Assembly: GCF_042477335.2 (NCBI RefSeq)
Contig: NC_091246.1
Span: 107,661,001-107,725,000 of the forward strand
Direction of reading: 5' to 3'
From: Ovis canadensis
Taxonomy: Eukaryota > Chordata > Mammalia > Artiodactyla > Bovidae
DNA: 64,000 nt
The position numbers and the translations under genes are program-made. The notes under the pieces are model-generated. The model was not told the DNA's origin, did not search any database, and was given only the letters and a program-made list of their open reading frames with translations. This document shows, piece after piece, positions 21,111 through 32,071 of this stretch (its first letter is position 1; each line of letters begins with the position of its first letter).

Positions 21111-24100
21111 CCCGCTTCTCCCAAGGACTTGGTGCTGAAGTCGGTTCCCTGCGAGACGATGTCCGCCTCCGACACTAGCTCTGGTCGCTTTCAAAACAAA
21201 GAAAATTGCAATCCGATTGCCATTGGGATACGCGAAATTCATCCTTTACACAGCTGTTTAAGCACCCACTGGATTCAGTGGCTTGATTGGGTTCTCAAGG
21301 AACCCACAGTCACAGAAGGAGAAAGGTGTGTGCCCGGAGAGCTACCAGAGAGAAGACTGCGGGGGGAGGGGTGGGGAGGAGGGGGCGGGGAGGGGTGGGC
21401 ACAAGACCAGAGTTCAGAAGAAGGGAGACCTGATTTGCTGGAGCAGAAAGGAGGGAAGCCAAACCTGGAAAGGCTTCCTGGAGGAGGTGGCATTTACGCT
21501 GGGTCTAGAATAAACTAGGAAGTGGGGATTCTTTAACATAGGAGAGAGATAAGTTGTTTGCCAGCTCTGCTGGCAAGTCAAGGGGTGCCAGACCCACAGC
21601 TGGGGACAATGTGGGGGTCACCACCTGTTGATCCCCAGCTGCCCCTCTGACATAGAGAATGTGAGTTGATCAAGTCCTAAGCCAAAGTTACAGTCTCCCT
21701 TAGGATTGAAAATCTAGGGCTTGCAGGTAACACCAGAGGCAAGACTTTGACCCTTCAGGAGGCCTGGACTTGGGCCAGCTGGGCCTGTTCGGGGCAGGCC
21801 AGCAGGAACATGGCACTGGGGCACTCTCCCCAGGGCTATTAGAGCCACACATTCCCAGCTTTTCCCGAGGGATCTGGTCAGAGATGTACCTTGGCGCATC
21901 AGAAGTTTGTCTTTCTGGCGTCCCAGGCAGAGGTGGACTAGGAAAATGGAGACCCCCGAGGGGCAGGGAGAACTGGTTTCGGTGGTACTTCTCCCAGAAT
22001 GATCTGCGCTTTCTGCCAGCAAAACAAAAAAGCATCAGTCACAGGCGTCCAGTGGAGCTGCTCAGTGTGTTCTGAATGGAATTCTGCTTTTTCTGCATGC
22101 AACCAATTCCTTCGTTTGAAGTTGGATGCTTTGCAAAGCAGAATGCAATTCCATTTTTTCATTCCTCGAGGTTTTGGCCTGTGTTGACTTAAGTGGGCAC
22201 TCACACAAGTATTAAAAAGAAAAGCGTTCTCTTCTGGAAGATGGAACAAAGTCTCACCTCTCCAGTCACGCAGCAGATGTATAATCTGTAACAACAAATT
22301 CACCTCCTTGTGCTGCGCATTTCCAGCAAGCACCCTGCCTTCTCTGTTTATATTATAACTTTTCTGCCTGCAATTATTTTTATTTTAATTTTCTGTCACT
22401 TTAACAGAAACCAGAGCCTTTTCCTTTAATGTTTTGTACACAACATGTTCATTTGGATAAGATGTTCTTTTCTATCCTCTTTTAGCTTGCCTTTCCTAGT
22501 GTGGCGTTCTGTATCAGGAGTTTCTAATATTTCTCCTTCTCTCTCTCTTTTTTTAAAAGAACATGTCCCTGTCTTGCTTTATTTGTTTGTGTGAAATTTA
22601 GTTTGAAAGGAGATCAGAGAGAGCAGGAGGGGTTTGTAATAGGAGAATGACCGAATGACCCAAAGGCTGATTATCTGTCATTAACTGGAGACTCGGTGTA
22701 CCCAAATTACCAAGGAGACCTCAGTCTGCTGGATCCAAAAAGGCAAGCATGGAATGCAGAGCTGAACAGGCTCGTGGCATTGCAAGTGAAGACACTCTGC
22801 CCACACATTTTCTTAAAGAGGCTTCCTTCAAACCACAGCTCAGCTTCAGTGGACAAGTGTTTTAGATTCTGACATGTTGTACACTGGTATTTTTTTAAAA
22901 AAGAAAAGAAAAACACTCTGCTGAAAGACTACCTTCAACGTTTTCTATCGCTAACTTTTTCTGTGTCATTTCATTAGGAGCAAAATTGCAGTTAATTGTC
23001 TAAGCTCCAGAGAATATTGAGAAATTAAGCAAAGCTGCTTTTGATCTGCTAAACCCAAGCCTTGTAAAAATCGAGGTTTGCCATTAATATTGACGATAAA
23101 ACGGTTTCTTTTTGTTAACCTGAAACTCAGCCATCGTGGTGAGCCCTCGCCTAGAAGCAAAGGCCCTGGAAGAAAGAAGCAAGGGTTTGGAAGAAAATGC
23201 CAGAACTCTCTTTATGAACTTGCAAAGGAGGCTTCAGAATAGGACTTCCTAGGAATGCGAGCCATACTGCAGTTAGCACTGGGAATGCACAGGGCTGCTA
23301 ACAGATCCTTCAGTCACATAAGTGGTTTGTCCAAAGCCCCGCATGTTAAGCTGCCATTTGCTTTCAAATTTTATTCTGAACCCCAGACTGTCTGGCAGAC
23401 TAGTTGAAGTCTATTCTTTACCGTTCCCTTCAAGCGTGTATGCAAAATTACAATTACTTCCTCTTCTGAATGTCGACAGCTTTCCTCCCGGCTTGGAAGA
23501 ATATATTGCTTGTATGTGGAGGTGATGTGATTGAAACAAGAATGTGAATGAGCAGTTAACATAAATCCTGTGCGGTGTATTTTCTTACACCACTTTTGCT
23601 CTCACCTCCATCTCTATTTACAGACTAGCAAAGATCAAATTTGTCGTACTTCTTTGGATCACCGTAATTTCATTAATAACACTTCCCACTTATTCATCAT
23701 GCAGCCTGGAGGGAGCCCCCTTCACGTGCATTATCTTTTGTTCCATTCAGTCTGAGTAAGGAATCTAGCTTTACAGACAAACGTGGGCAAATGTGGGTAC
23801 CCAGCAAAGGACTGAGTTCCCCTGATCAATAAAGGCCCTCCAGAGCAGCAGCGCACCCAGTTCATATGAAGATCTAGTCGGAGATTATTTGGAAAAGATG
23901 CAATTCCCACTGTCTATAATAGTGGACATTCAGACGTTTCCTGTACAGTGTCCACCTTAAGTATTGTACACAGTGTTATACGTCAACTATATATCAATTA
24001 AAAATATTTTTCTTAAAGAATCTGACTTAAGGATGAAACATATCTTGCTCTTCATCACTTTCAGCTTCTGTGACACCAAAAAAACTTTATAAATCCAAGC

Positions 24101-27100
24101 ATTGCTGGCAAACAAATTAGTAAGGAGGGAAAGAGAGAAGAGGGAGGAGGTAAAGAGAGGGAGAGAGGAAAGAGAGAGAGAAGGGATAAATGGGGGGGTG
24201 GTTTACAAACACCCAGCAAGTTCCAATTTTCTCCACTGACTTAACTGTTTCCTAATCAGCAAGGAGCCATGAGCCCCACCACAGTCGGCACTGCAGCTGC
24301 AGCAGCCTCTCCTGCCCCGTCTGCACAGCTCTGCTCCCTGCTCGAATGGGAAAGAGGAGGGATGAGGGTACCCTCACCAGATACCCCATCTCCGCCTGAA
24401 AACTCAACAAGAAAACGCTCAGAAGAAATGAAACCTCAAAGGAGCCACGGGCAGCCCTTCCTGCCCTTCGTTTCTGAAACAGACGTGAGTCTGAGCAAAC
24501 ATGATTCCACTTCGGAAATGTGTACCAGGAGCACCACATTTCTGGGCCCACTGTCATTTGCCAAAAGGTAAACCAGAAGTTGGGGACCACAAGCCCCTCC
24601 CTGTTAGAGGGGTACTCTTGCCCACCACTTGGACAATGCGCCTTGTTCTAGATTGTCCTAGCAGTTGGTTCTGGGGCTAAGTGACTAGTATGCACCATGA
24701 CTCAACCACAGCCTTGGAGGGACAGAAACGCAAGGCAGTCAGGGTGTCAGAAGAAGCACCACCCAGCAGGTGAGGCCGGGGTGACACCTTCAAGAATACA
24801 TTGTTTTTTCTCCCACCTTCTGGGTTGGATGTTCTTTCTGGGGTTCTTGGCATGTTCTGGGGTTCCCCTCCCATAATAGCATTATAGAGGTTAACAGGAA
24901 TGCCCAGAGTCACTTCTACTATGTTGGTTAGGAAAATAAGGTAAAATGAGACTTGAAAAACGCTGAGGGGAATTGAGCCATAATTCCCGTAAACATAAAA
25001 TGTGTGTTTATGGCCCTCCGGCCTGGTTCTTTTCAGGTCCAGTTTATTTTGAGTTCTCATGAGCAAAACACAAGATACAAACTGCCCTTGCCTTTGAAAT
25101 AATAAATACCTCGAAAAGATCTGTATTTTCCCTTAAAACAGACTGAAGTTTTTAAGAAAATATTTAGTTTAAAGCAGATTGATTTTTAAAGTAATATCTC
25201 ACAAGCCCAGAATGCTTGCCAGGGCATGAGTGCCCCCCTCAACCCCATGCCCTTGGACCCTTTTCCAGGCAAGGAGGTGGGAGTGAGGGGAAAAGAGACA
25301 AGAGACGCAGGCCCAAAATAAATGCTGGACCCCAGTTCTGTCTGCTTAGCTGAAGAAGGCAGTTGTGATGTGCAGCATGGTGGGTATATCATTAGTTACA
25401 AAGATCTCAAACATTCCCCCAAAACCAGGGCTGTCCCCCCAACCCATGAATTGGTCTCCCTACCTGGGAAAGACTGGCTGCATCTTAGCTCAGGGCCTCA
25501 GAGGAGGGGAAGTTGTTAGCACACCCTCACCTTTGCAGGATTTCTCCTGCAGGCAACCCAGGCAGCCCCGAGCCAGCAACTTCTCAGCTGCTCGGGAGCC
25601 CCTGGAGTATGTGTCCCCTTTCCCAGAGCAGAACACCAGAGGCTACCGTAGAATACCCCAGGATGGGGTCTGGACCACGAAACCAGGAACTTCTGCCTCC
25701 TACCTGTCTTTTCCCACTTCCCCATCCATCACCGCCACTACCATCACCTCCACCACTAGTGCCCCAGAAGGCACAAGGCATCTAAACTGGCGCACACCTG
25801 ACATGGCATCTTTGCCTCATAGCTTTCCACGGCAGCAAAGTAATCTAGCAGCCCACTAGAGTGGCAGCAAAAAGTCCCAAAGAGAGACGAAGAGAAAAAA
25901 GTGGACTCGGTTGGTTGTACATCCAGAGTGGAACTCAGCCCCTTTGGGACCCTAGAGTTCTCCCACTTGTCCCTGCTTCCGGGGCCATAAGCCTCTGCAT
26001 TTTGGCTTTCTGAGATTCATGAAGTCCTGGACCCTTGAATCACATTAATTAACTGGTAATGACACTGTCAGTGAGGACCGAGGTTCAGATTAGCCTCTTT
26101 TACGACTTTTTTTTTCCTATCCCATGTTGTCCATCTCTTTTATCACTTGCCAGGCTCTCTGGGACCATGAGGGGTTTTGTCCATTTTTTTGTTTGTTTGT
26201 TTCGATTAAAAGAGCACGAGAAAGGCTGGAAATGGCGAGTCCAGATGCCTTTGCCACGGAGGCCACTCATCCCTGGTAGACACCGCATCTCAATCCCCAG
26301 CTCAGCCCTCTGCCTGGCCTCTTCCGCCTCCTTTCAATTTCCCAAACTCCCTCTGGCCGGAAAGCCTGTATTTTTTTATCTGGGTGCAATCACCTTACTT
26401 TTGTCAATCTGCTCTCAAGGCCTAGATGCGTTTTTATAAACAGACTTCTTTATTTTAATGTATCAAATGTCAAAGGATTGAACTACCAGTATTTACACAT
26501 TCAGAGTTTACCTTTCTGGTGAAAATGCAGACCGAACCTGACCACACTACCCATATTTTTTCCTTGAAGAACAAGGTCTTTAAAAGACTCTCCTTGTGCT
26601 CCAAACTGCAGACCTGCCTAAGGTGGAGGTTCGAAGCTCTAGGCAGCTTTTTGTTCTGAGCCCAAAGGGCCCAGCAAATCTGATTTCAGCTACTCCCCAC
26701 CCCTATTCAAGGCTTCAAGATCTCTGCTGGGGGCATCCCAGGAAACTGACCCTTTGCTGAAGGGACAGGATAGGCCCTCATGATGACACTCAGCCAGCTT
26801 TCTACAACCCCCTCTGGGTTCCTTTTCTTCTCCTACAGCCTGGCCACCGAAAACCTAAAACATGTTTGTCAAAGCTGTGCCCAGGGCTCTGGGTACCCCT
26901 AAATCCTGCCCTCTGTTCCTGCAGACCTGGCCTTCCATCCCCAAGCCCGCACCCAGCAAAAAGTGGGCAGCACACAAGCAAAGGGCTGTCCTCACCGAGT
27001 CGTTGGAATAGGACTCTGCAGCCTGGGGCCTGACCCCAAGGTGGGGTGCTTGGTCTCCCCCGGCAGAGCCTGGCAAGGCCCAGCAGCGAGTCCCAGGCCG

Positions 27101-27600
27101 CAGCGCCCGTGCTGGCCCAGGCACACCCCGCGTGGGCTCCCTCTAATTTATGGCCCTTGGGCTCCTGTTGACACTTTTCCACCCCGGCCCTTCCAGGCAG
27201 AATCTTCAGCTCCACATCAGCCTCGGCCCAAGGCTGCCGGCCAACCCCCGGGATCATTTCAGCTCCTGCCACGGTCCACCCCCCTCCCGAACCCCCAACC
27301 TCTTCTCAAAACGGCTGAAGCCACTCGGGCGCCGCGGTCCCGGTACGCTGCGGCCCGGTGACTTACAAGTGGAGATCCATTTTCCGTTCTAATGTGTTCA
27401 AGATCACCAAGGCCAGCAGTCTAAACATCCACGAGCCGTCCTCCCGGCCTGCCTCTTAAACTGGTGTTTAATGGTTCCCCTCCGATAACTAAACCTGCTT
27501 TCCACACATGCCCGCTTTTATGGGAGAGGTCGGAATGCGGAGATGTATTTATATGTTTGTTCATAAAAACTGAAAAATAAGCTCTGAACACGCTGTAAAA
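21111..27600. other. HAND2 upstream flank, non-coding
   Basis: Unique sequence almost free of repeats; at most faint MIR-like text near 23710-23800 and an L1-end-like scrap near 23970-24010. No protein-coding gene is supported. The heart and branchial-arch enhancers of mouse Hand2 are known to lie within several kb upstream of the promoter, so this interval should contain their counterparts. AT-rich stretches with homeodomain-type TAAT/ATTA cores occur at 22060-22420 and 22980-23140 (TTAATTG at 22992, ATTAAT at 23083). I cannot assign specific enhancers. Confidence 0.5.
24121..24195. repeat. Purine-rich GA simple repeat
   Basis: About 75 bp nearly all A and G (gaggga, agagag units). Confidence 0.8.
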
Positions 27601-27617
27601 AATATTCAGTTACTTAC

Positions 27618-28310
27618 CAGACAGGCTAGTTAAACCTGGGGAACACCGATACCGGCCACACAACAAATTCGGGGAATCGAGGTGCCCTGCGCTTTGAAAT
27701 CTCCCAAGGTCTGCGCTAGGGCTGGCGTCCCTGCAGAACACCGAAATAAGAGTATTTACAGTCTTGACCGTTGGTCCCGGGGTCTTCACCACGATTTCCA
27801 AAAGTAGCCACTATAACATAAGCTCCCCAAGAGGGCCCTAGCTTGGGTAACGAGGTGGGTAAGTCCAGCGACGCAGAGACGCGTGTTTCCAGTCTGTGCC
27901 CAGGTCAAAGCCGCAGCCTTGCCCTGCGCCCCGCGCCCGCCTCGGCCGGCCGGAGACGCGCCTCCGGGGGGTGGTTGGGAGGGGGGCCGCCGCCCTCTGC
28001 CTCTCTCCCGCCCAGCACAGAACTGCGCCTGCTGCTCTGCTCTTGCCTCTGTTACCTACAAAACACTTCGAAAAGCAATGTCTGCTTCCTTTTTTTTTAA
28101 CCAGAAAAGAAAGTGGAGTAATACCGTACCTGGTTTAAGATTCTTCAGTATTTGAGACCTGGGGGAAAAATATTTTAATAGTGAAGCATCTGTTAAACAC
28201 TTGCATTAACCTCCGGCTGATAAAAAAGTTTTTTTAACCCTGCTCCCCCCCTCGTTTTAATTATCTTCTGGTTATGAAGGGGCAGCCAATCCTGGACGAG
28301 GACCTAGGCA
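27618..28310 (-). ncRNA. HAND2-AS1: Candidate divergent lncRNA, HAND2-AS1/Upperhand-like (5' part)
   Basis: In human and mouse a lncRNA starts just upstream of HAND2 and runs in the opposite direction. Here the minus strand shows a CCAAT (28382-28378), an AATAAAA-like TATA element (about 28343-28336) and room for a start near 28310. A strong donor, CAG|GTACGG, ends a putative first exon at 28130. Further left an acceptor (ttctgcag, ending at 27731) and a strong donor CTG|GTAAGTA (intron from 27617) bracket a 113-nt exon at 27618-27730. A second acceptor-like tttttcccccag near 28160 offers an alternative small exon. Exon limits are inferred from splice motifs only; no conserved ORF is expected. 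The downstream exons are not resolved. Confidence 0.42.
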
Positions 28311-28433
28311 ATTAGCAACAAGAACATCAAAAAGTTTTATTGCGGAGAGCGCGAGGCGCCGCCCCCGCCGCCCCGGGATTGGCGTGAGGAGCCTCTGACG
28401 ACATATATTAACCCGAGCGGCCCTAAAGATGTA
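28255..28433 (+). promoter_or_regulatory. HAND2: HAND2 promoter, probably bidirectional
   Basis: Elements in order: a GATA site read on the minus strand (TTATCT, 28261-28266), CCAAT (28286-28290), a GC-box-like 'gccgcccccgccgcccc' (about 28359-28375), an inverted CCAAT (ATTGG, 28378-28382) and a TATA-like atatatta (28403-28410). A start about 25-30 bp after the TATA falls near 28433. The inverted CCAAT together with an ATAAAA on the minus strand gives a mirror-image core promoter for the divergent transcript. The start site is inferred, not mapped. Confidence 0.65.
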
Positions 28434-28781
28434 GCTGTACATGGAGATCTTGCTGGGAAAATCCGCTTCCTCCCCTTACGGCGTCCAGTACCGGAGAACC
28501 GCCGCCGCCGCCGCCCGGGAGCTCCCACGGCCGCCGGGCAGAGCCCTACGCGCCGCAGCCGCCGCCTTCGCGCTCCAGGGGCCTGCAGGGCCCAGATCCT
28601 TCCCCGGAAAGGAGAGGATCTGAGAAAATGGATGCACTGAGACCTCTCTGAAAACCCTCCGAGAGAGCCCGAGAGGAGCGCGGAACACGTTATTCGCAGC
28701 TAAAATCACGTTCAAGGACCAAAACAACAACCAAAAATTTCATTAAAACAATAAGCGCACAAGAATCCAGATCAGGCTGGT

Positions 28782-28804
28782 GGGGGGGGAGGGGAAGGGG
28801 CGGG
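28782..28804 (+). other. G-quadruplex-type motif in 5' leader (proximal)
   Basis: Runs of G8, G4, G4 and G3 separated by one or two bases on the mRNA strand. Confidence 0.7.
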
Positions 28805-29246
28805 AAGAGGAGGGTCGCATGGAGGTAGCTTCACAGTGAGCAGTCGACCCTGCCGCCTCCCTGCAGAGCCGGGCCGGCTCCTCCAGCCGCGGCTTTGGAC
28901 TCGCCCCGGGACTGCGAGTAGCCGCGGCGCCGGGCACGCGGCCGGGGCGCGGAGCCCGGCGACTCCACCGAGCAGCCCCGCGGGAGCCGGGGCGCCTTTG
29001 CATGAGCTCGAGAGGACTGTGCCTGCCCGCAGCCGCCCGGGAAGCAGGAGCCTGCGCGCGGGCCGTGGAGCAAGGCGGGAGCCGGCGGCGGCGGCCAGGG
29101 GCGCACGGTGCCGGGACCAGCTCGCCGCGCCCTATGGGGAGCCGGCGGCCGCGGCGCTGCTGAGGCGGGCCCGGCGGGCCAGGCGGGGGGCCGGGGCCCG
29201 GGCTGCAGCAGCCCCCTCTGCGGCTGCCGGGCCGGCCCGGGCGCCC

Positions 29247-29272
29247 GGGGGCTGGGGGGTGGGGGGTGGGGG
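29247..29272 (+). other. G-quadruplex-type motif about 90 nt before the HAND2 start codon
   Basis: Runs of G5, G6, G6 and G5 with loops CT, T and T on the mRNA strand: a near-ideal short-loop quadruplex pattern. Confidence 0.8.
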
Positions 29273-29362
29273 AGGCCGCGGAGCGCCGAAGCGGGGGCCC
29301 GGGCCGAGGGCGCGGCAGGGCTGCGCGCACGCTGGGGCGCGTGGAGGGGCGCGGAGGGCGAG

Positions 29363-29917
29363 ATGAGTCTGGTGGGAGGCTTCCCCCACCACCCGGTGGT
29401 GCATCATGAGGGCTATCCGTTCGCCGCCGCCGCCGCCGCTGCTGCCGCCGCGGCCGCCAGTCGCTGCAGCCACGAGGAGAACCCCTACTTCCACGGCTGG
29501 CTCATCGGCCACCCCGAGATGTCGCCCCCCGATTACAGCATGGCCCTGTCCTACAGCCCCGAGTACGCCAGCGGCGCCGCCAGCCTGGACCACTCCCATT
29601 ACGGGGGGGTGCCGCCGGGCGCTGGGCCCCCAGGCCTGGGGGGGCCGCGCCCGGTGAAGCGCCGGGGCACCGCCAACCGCAAGGAGCGGCGTAGGACTCA
29701 GAGCATCAACAGCGCCTTCGCAGAGCTGCGTGAGTGCATCCCCAACGTGCCCGCCGACACCAAGCTCTCCAAGATCAAGACTCTGCGCCTGGCCACCAGC
29801 TACATCGCCTACCTCATGGACCTGCTGGCCAAGGACGACCAGAACGGCGAGGCGGAGGCCTTCAAGGCAGAGATCAAGAAGACAGATGTGAAAGAAGAGA
29901 AGAGGAAGAAGGAGCTG
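29363..29917 (+). CDS. HAND2: HAND2 coding exon 1: bHLH transcription factor, residues 1-185
   Basis: HAND2 is a nuclear Twist-family basic helix-loop-helix factor. It pairs with E-proteins, binds E-boxes and is needed for heart, limb, branchial arch and sympathetic neuron development. The exon starts at the AUG giving [11 protein letters not shown] 12-residue alanine run follows at 21-32, coded by mixed GCC/GCT/GCG. The basic region is about 100-116 ([18 protein letters not shown]), helix 1 about 115-129, the loop about 129-137 (NVPADTKL) and helix 2 about 137-151. The phosphorylatable T112 and S114 known in HAND proteins are present. The exon ends after Leu185 with the donor CTG|GTCAGT. There is no frameshift or premature stop. 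This start is chosen because it gives the known HAND2 N-terminus and the exact family length of 217 residues. Confidence 0.97.
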
Positions 29918-31254
29918 GTCAGTACCAGGCGGCAGAGGGCAGTGGGGTGCGGGGGAGCGGGGATCCGGGTCTCCTTCCAGTTGGGCTGAACGATGGCCCG
30001 CCGCGTTCTCTGGCAGCGCCCTGAGCCAAGTTGTTTGCACCAGGTTGTGGTCGGAAGGTTTCCCGAAGAAGCAGAGAGGCCGGGGGAGGGTGTCAGCACA
30101 CGGAGGAGGTTAAGAGGGATGTTTTGCGCTGGCGATCTTCTTCTCGGGTTATCGCCGCGCCCCCAGGCACTTAGGGCGGGCCTGGCGAACTCCAGCTTCA
30201 TCTTTCGATCGTACTGGCCTGGACCCCTCCTTCCCCGTCCTTTCAAGCCTTCATTCGGCCTCCAGTCCGCTCTTGCTTTCAGATGTTTGTAAAATAAGTT
30301 GCTCAGAAGCACTTGATTCCAGTTATTTCACTACTGGTTGCGTTTCCTCTTCTTGAGAATGAGGCAGCCACTGATTCTAAGAGTTTTTGCGGTGGTTCTG
30401 ATTACTATGCCGGGAATAGTGGAGGTGAACGTAAGATAAGTACTTCAAAATTCAGCTCAGTTTCTCTCTGGCAGTGATGTTATAATGTGACTTCCCAGAT
30501 GAGGATTCTTCCTGGGTATTTCTGGTTTTGTTTGCATGCGCCTTTACATTTTAAGACAAATAGTAAATATTATCATAGTCATTGTCATTGTTCTGAACAG
30601 TAACACAAAGTTATAACTGAAAATTAGTTTTCTCAAGTTCCTGACCAGGTGCCCACAGGTGGTGGAGTTTAGAGCAGGGCTACTGCCATGAAGAGCCTGG
30701 AAAATAATTCCATTTGTCGAGGTTTACTTCCTTAGGGCCTTTGGCGCTTTTGTTGCTGCAAAGTCGAGGGATCTCCTGTAGCCCGGGGTTTCAGAGGCCT
30801 TGGAGGAGGCCTAGGAGGCCTTGGGAGGACAGGCCCAAGCCCAGGCCGAGGCACCTCTCCCCATCTGCCTTAGAGAACTGGTCTGGGACTGCGATTGAAA
30901 ACAGGGAAACCAGACTGAGTGCCGACCCCGATCGAGCCCCTACATCTGGAGTTAGAGAGAAGGCCCCCAGTTCCTCCATAAACGACTTGAAAACGGGTGG
31001 TTGTTTATAAACTTGCCGACCTGGGAGTTGAGTGCTGCTGCTGCATGTCGGCCTGGGCGGTAACTAGGCCAGCGCCAGCCTTCCTAGCTCTTCTACAGGG
31101 GCTGGGACTTGAGGCCACCCCACCCGCGGTCCCTGGCTGACTCTCTCACTGTCTTCTCCGGCCGGGAAAGCGCGGGGGTTGCGTGGGACCGGATCTCCTC
31201 TCTGATTTTCTCTTTCTACTTTTCTCCCCCTCACCTCACCTCTTCTCTGCCCAG
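29918..31254 (+). other. HAND2: HAND2 intron (1337 bp)
   Basis: Begins GTCAGT and ends with a pyrimidine-rich tract and 'tctctgcccag', a canonical acceptor. The phase is 0 (after a whole codon). It contains no repeats and no gene I can support. Two open frames (30714-31010 +, 30791-30979 -) overlap each other and look accidental. Confidence 0.9.
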
Positions 31255-31353
31255 AATGAAATCTTGAAAAGCACAGTAAGCAGCAACGACAAGAAAACCA
31301 AAGGCCGGACGGGGTGGCCTCAGCACGTCTGGGCCCTGGAGCTCAAGCAGTGA
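31255..31353 (+). CDS. HAND2: HAND2 coding exon 2: C-terminal residues 186-217
   Basis: Thirty-two codons plus TGA, starting NEILKSTVSSNDKKTKGRTG and ending WALELKQ, the conserved HAND2 C-terminus. Joined in phase to exon 1 it gives a 217-residue protein, the same length as the mammalian orthologues. It is short enough to be missed when open frames are read without splicing. The tail follows the bHLH domain. The basic, lysine-rich segment spanning the exon junction (about 171-204) is typical of HAND2. Confidence 0.96.
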   Translation, partial: NEILKSTVSSNDKKTKGRTGWPQHVWALELKQ

Positions 31354-31857
31354 GGAAGAGAAGGAGGAGGAGGAAGAGAAGGAGAGCTCCAGCAGGGCCC
31401 AGGAGCTGGATGCAGACCCAGGACTCCAGGCAAGCTCTGCATGCTCCACTCTGAGGACTTCCTGCATTTGGATCATCCGGTTTATTTATGTGCAATGTGC
31501 CTCCCTCTCTTTGCCCCCCTTCGAGGCATCGATCCCCACCTTCCCCTCCAAAAAAAAAAAAAAAAGTGGATATTTGAAGAAAAGCATTCCGTATTTTAAT
31601 ATGAAGAGGACACTCCTTCGTGGTAAGGGATCCCGTCGTTGTCTTGTAGAGTCTCTGTTTGTGAATGTTTCCTCCTGCTGTGTAGACACCAGCGATGCTC
31701 CCTCTCCACTTACCTAAACCCTTCCAGATAAAGACAGCGGGACACTAGTGTGTATGTGAAGTGTATCTTTAATACTTGGCCTTTGGATATAAATATTCCT
31801 GGGGATTATAAAGTTTTATTTCAAAGCAGAAAACGGGCAGCTTACATGTCCGTTGGG

Positions 31858-32071
31858 CTTTCCTGGTGGCTCGGCGGTAAAGAATCCGCCTGCCAATGTA
31901 GGAGACTCGGGTTCGAACCCTGGGTGGAAAAGATCCCCTGGAGAAGGACATGGCAATCCACTCCAGTATTCCTGCCTGGAAAATCCCATGGACAGAAGAG
32001 CCTGGCGGGCTACAGTCCATGGGATCGCAAAAGAGTAGGACACGGCTTAGCAGCTAAACCACCACCACTAT
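31858..32071 (+). repeat. Bov-tA SINE inside the HAND2 3' UTR
   Basis: Full tRNA head ('tttcctggtggctcggcgg', 'gggttcgaaccctgggtgg') and BovA body, ending 'cacggcttagcagctaaac' and an ACC-repeat tail. Flanking direct repeats catgtccgttggg (31845-31857) and catgtatgttggg (32072-32084) match at 11 of 13 positions. It is in sense orientation. Confidence 0.93.

Larger units (their letters stand above)
28433..29362 (+). other. HAND2: HAND2 5' leader with upstream ORFs
   Basis: The inferred leader is about 930 nt and GC-rich. It contains AUG-initiated upstream ORFs at 28441-28623 (60 codons), 28628-28651 (7 codons), 28632-28640 (2 codons), 28819-28839 (6 codons) and 29002-29163 (53 codons). All end before the HAND2 AUG. 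If the transcript starts slightly earlier, an ATG directly followed by TAG at 28429-28434 adds a start-stop element. From 29108 the frame of HAND2 is open with no AUG. Confidence 0.6.
28330..29960. promoter_or_regulatory. HAND2: HAND2 promoter/exon 1 CpG island
   Basis: Very dense CpG from the promoter through the 5' leader and first coding exon, extending a little into the intron. A smaller CpG-rich patch lies just upstream at about 27880-28010. Confidence 0.8.

Noticed and set aside
20817-21518. 233-codon + strand frame in the upstream CpG island
   Set aside because: Low-complexity glycine, arginine and proline content with competing frames on the opposite strand. No recognisable domain.
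28836-29366. 176-codon + strand frame overlapping the HAND2 start
   Set aside because: It begins at GUG and has compositionally simple alanine/arginine sequence. AUG uORFs in other frames are better supported.
29108-29989. A 293-residue HAND2 form reading from a GUG through exon 1 into the intron
   Set aside because: The start is not AUG and the C-terminus continues past a good splice donor at 29918. The spliced 217-residue product is the real one. The possible extension is kept only as a low-interest finding.
29132-30040. 302-codon open frame antisense to HAND2 exon 1
   Set aside because: It mirrors the HAND2 coding exon; GC-rich codon use keeps the complementary frame open. No independent protein character.
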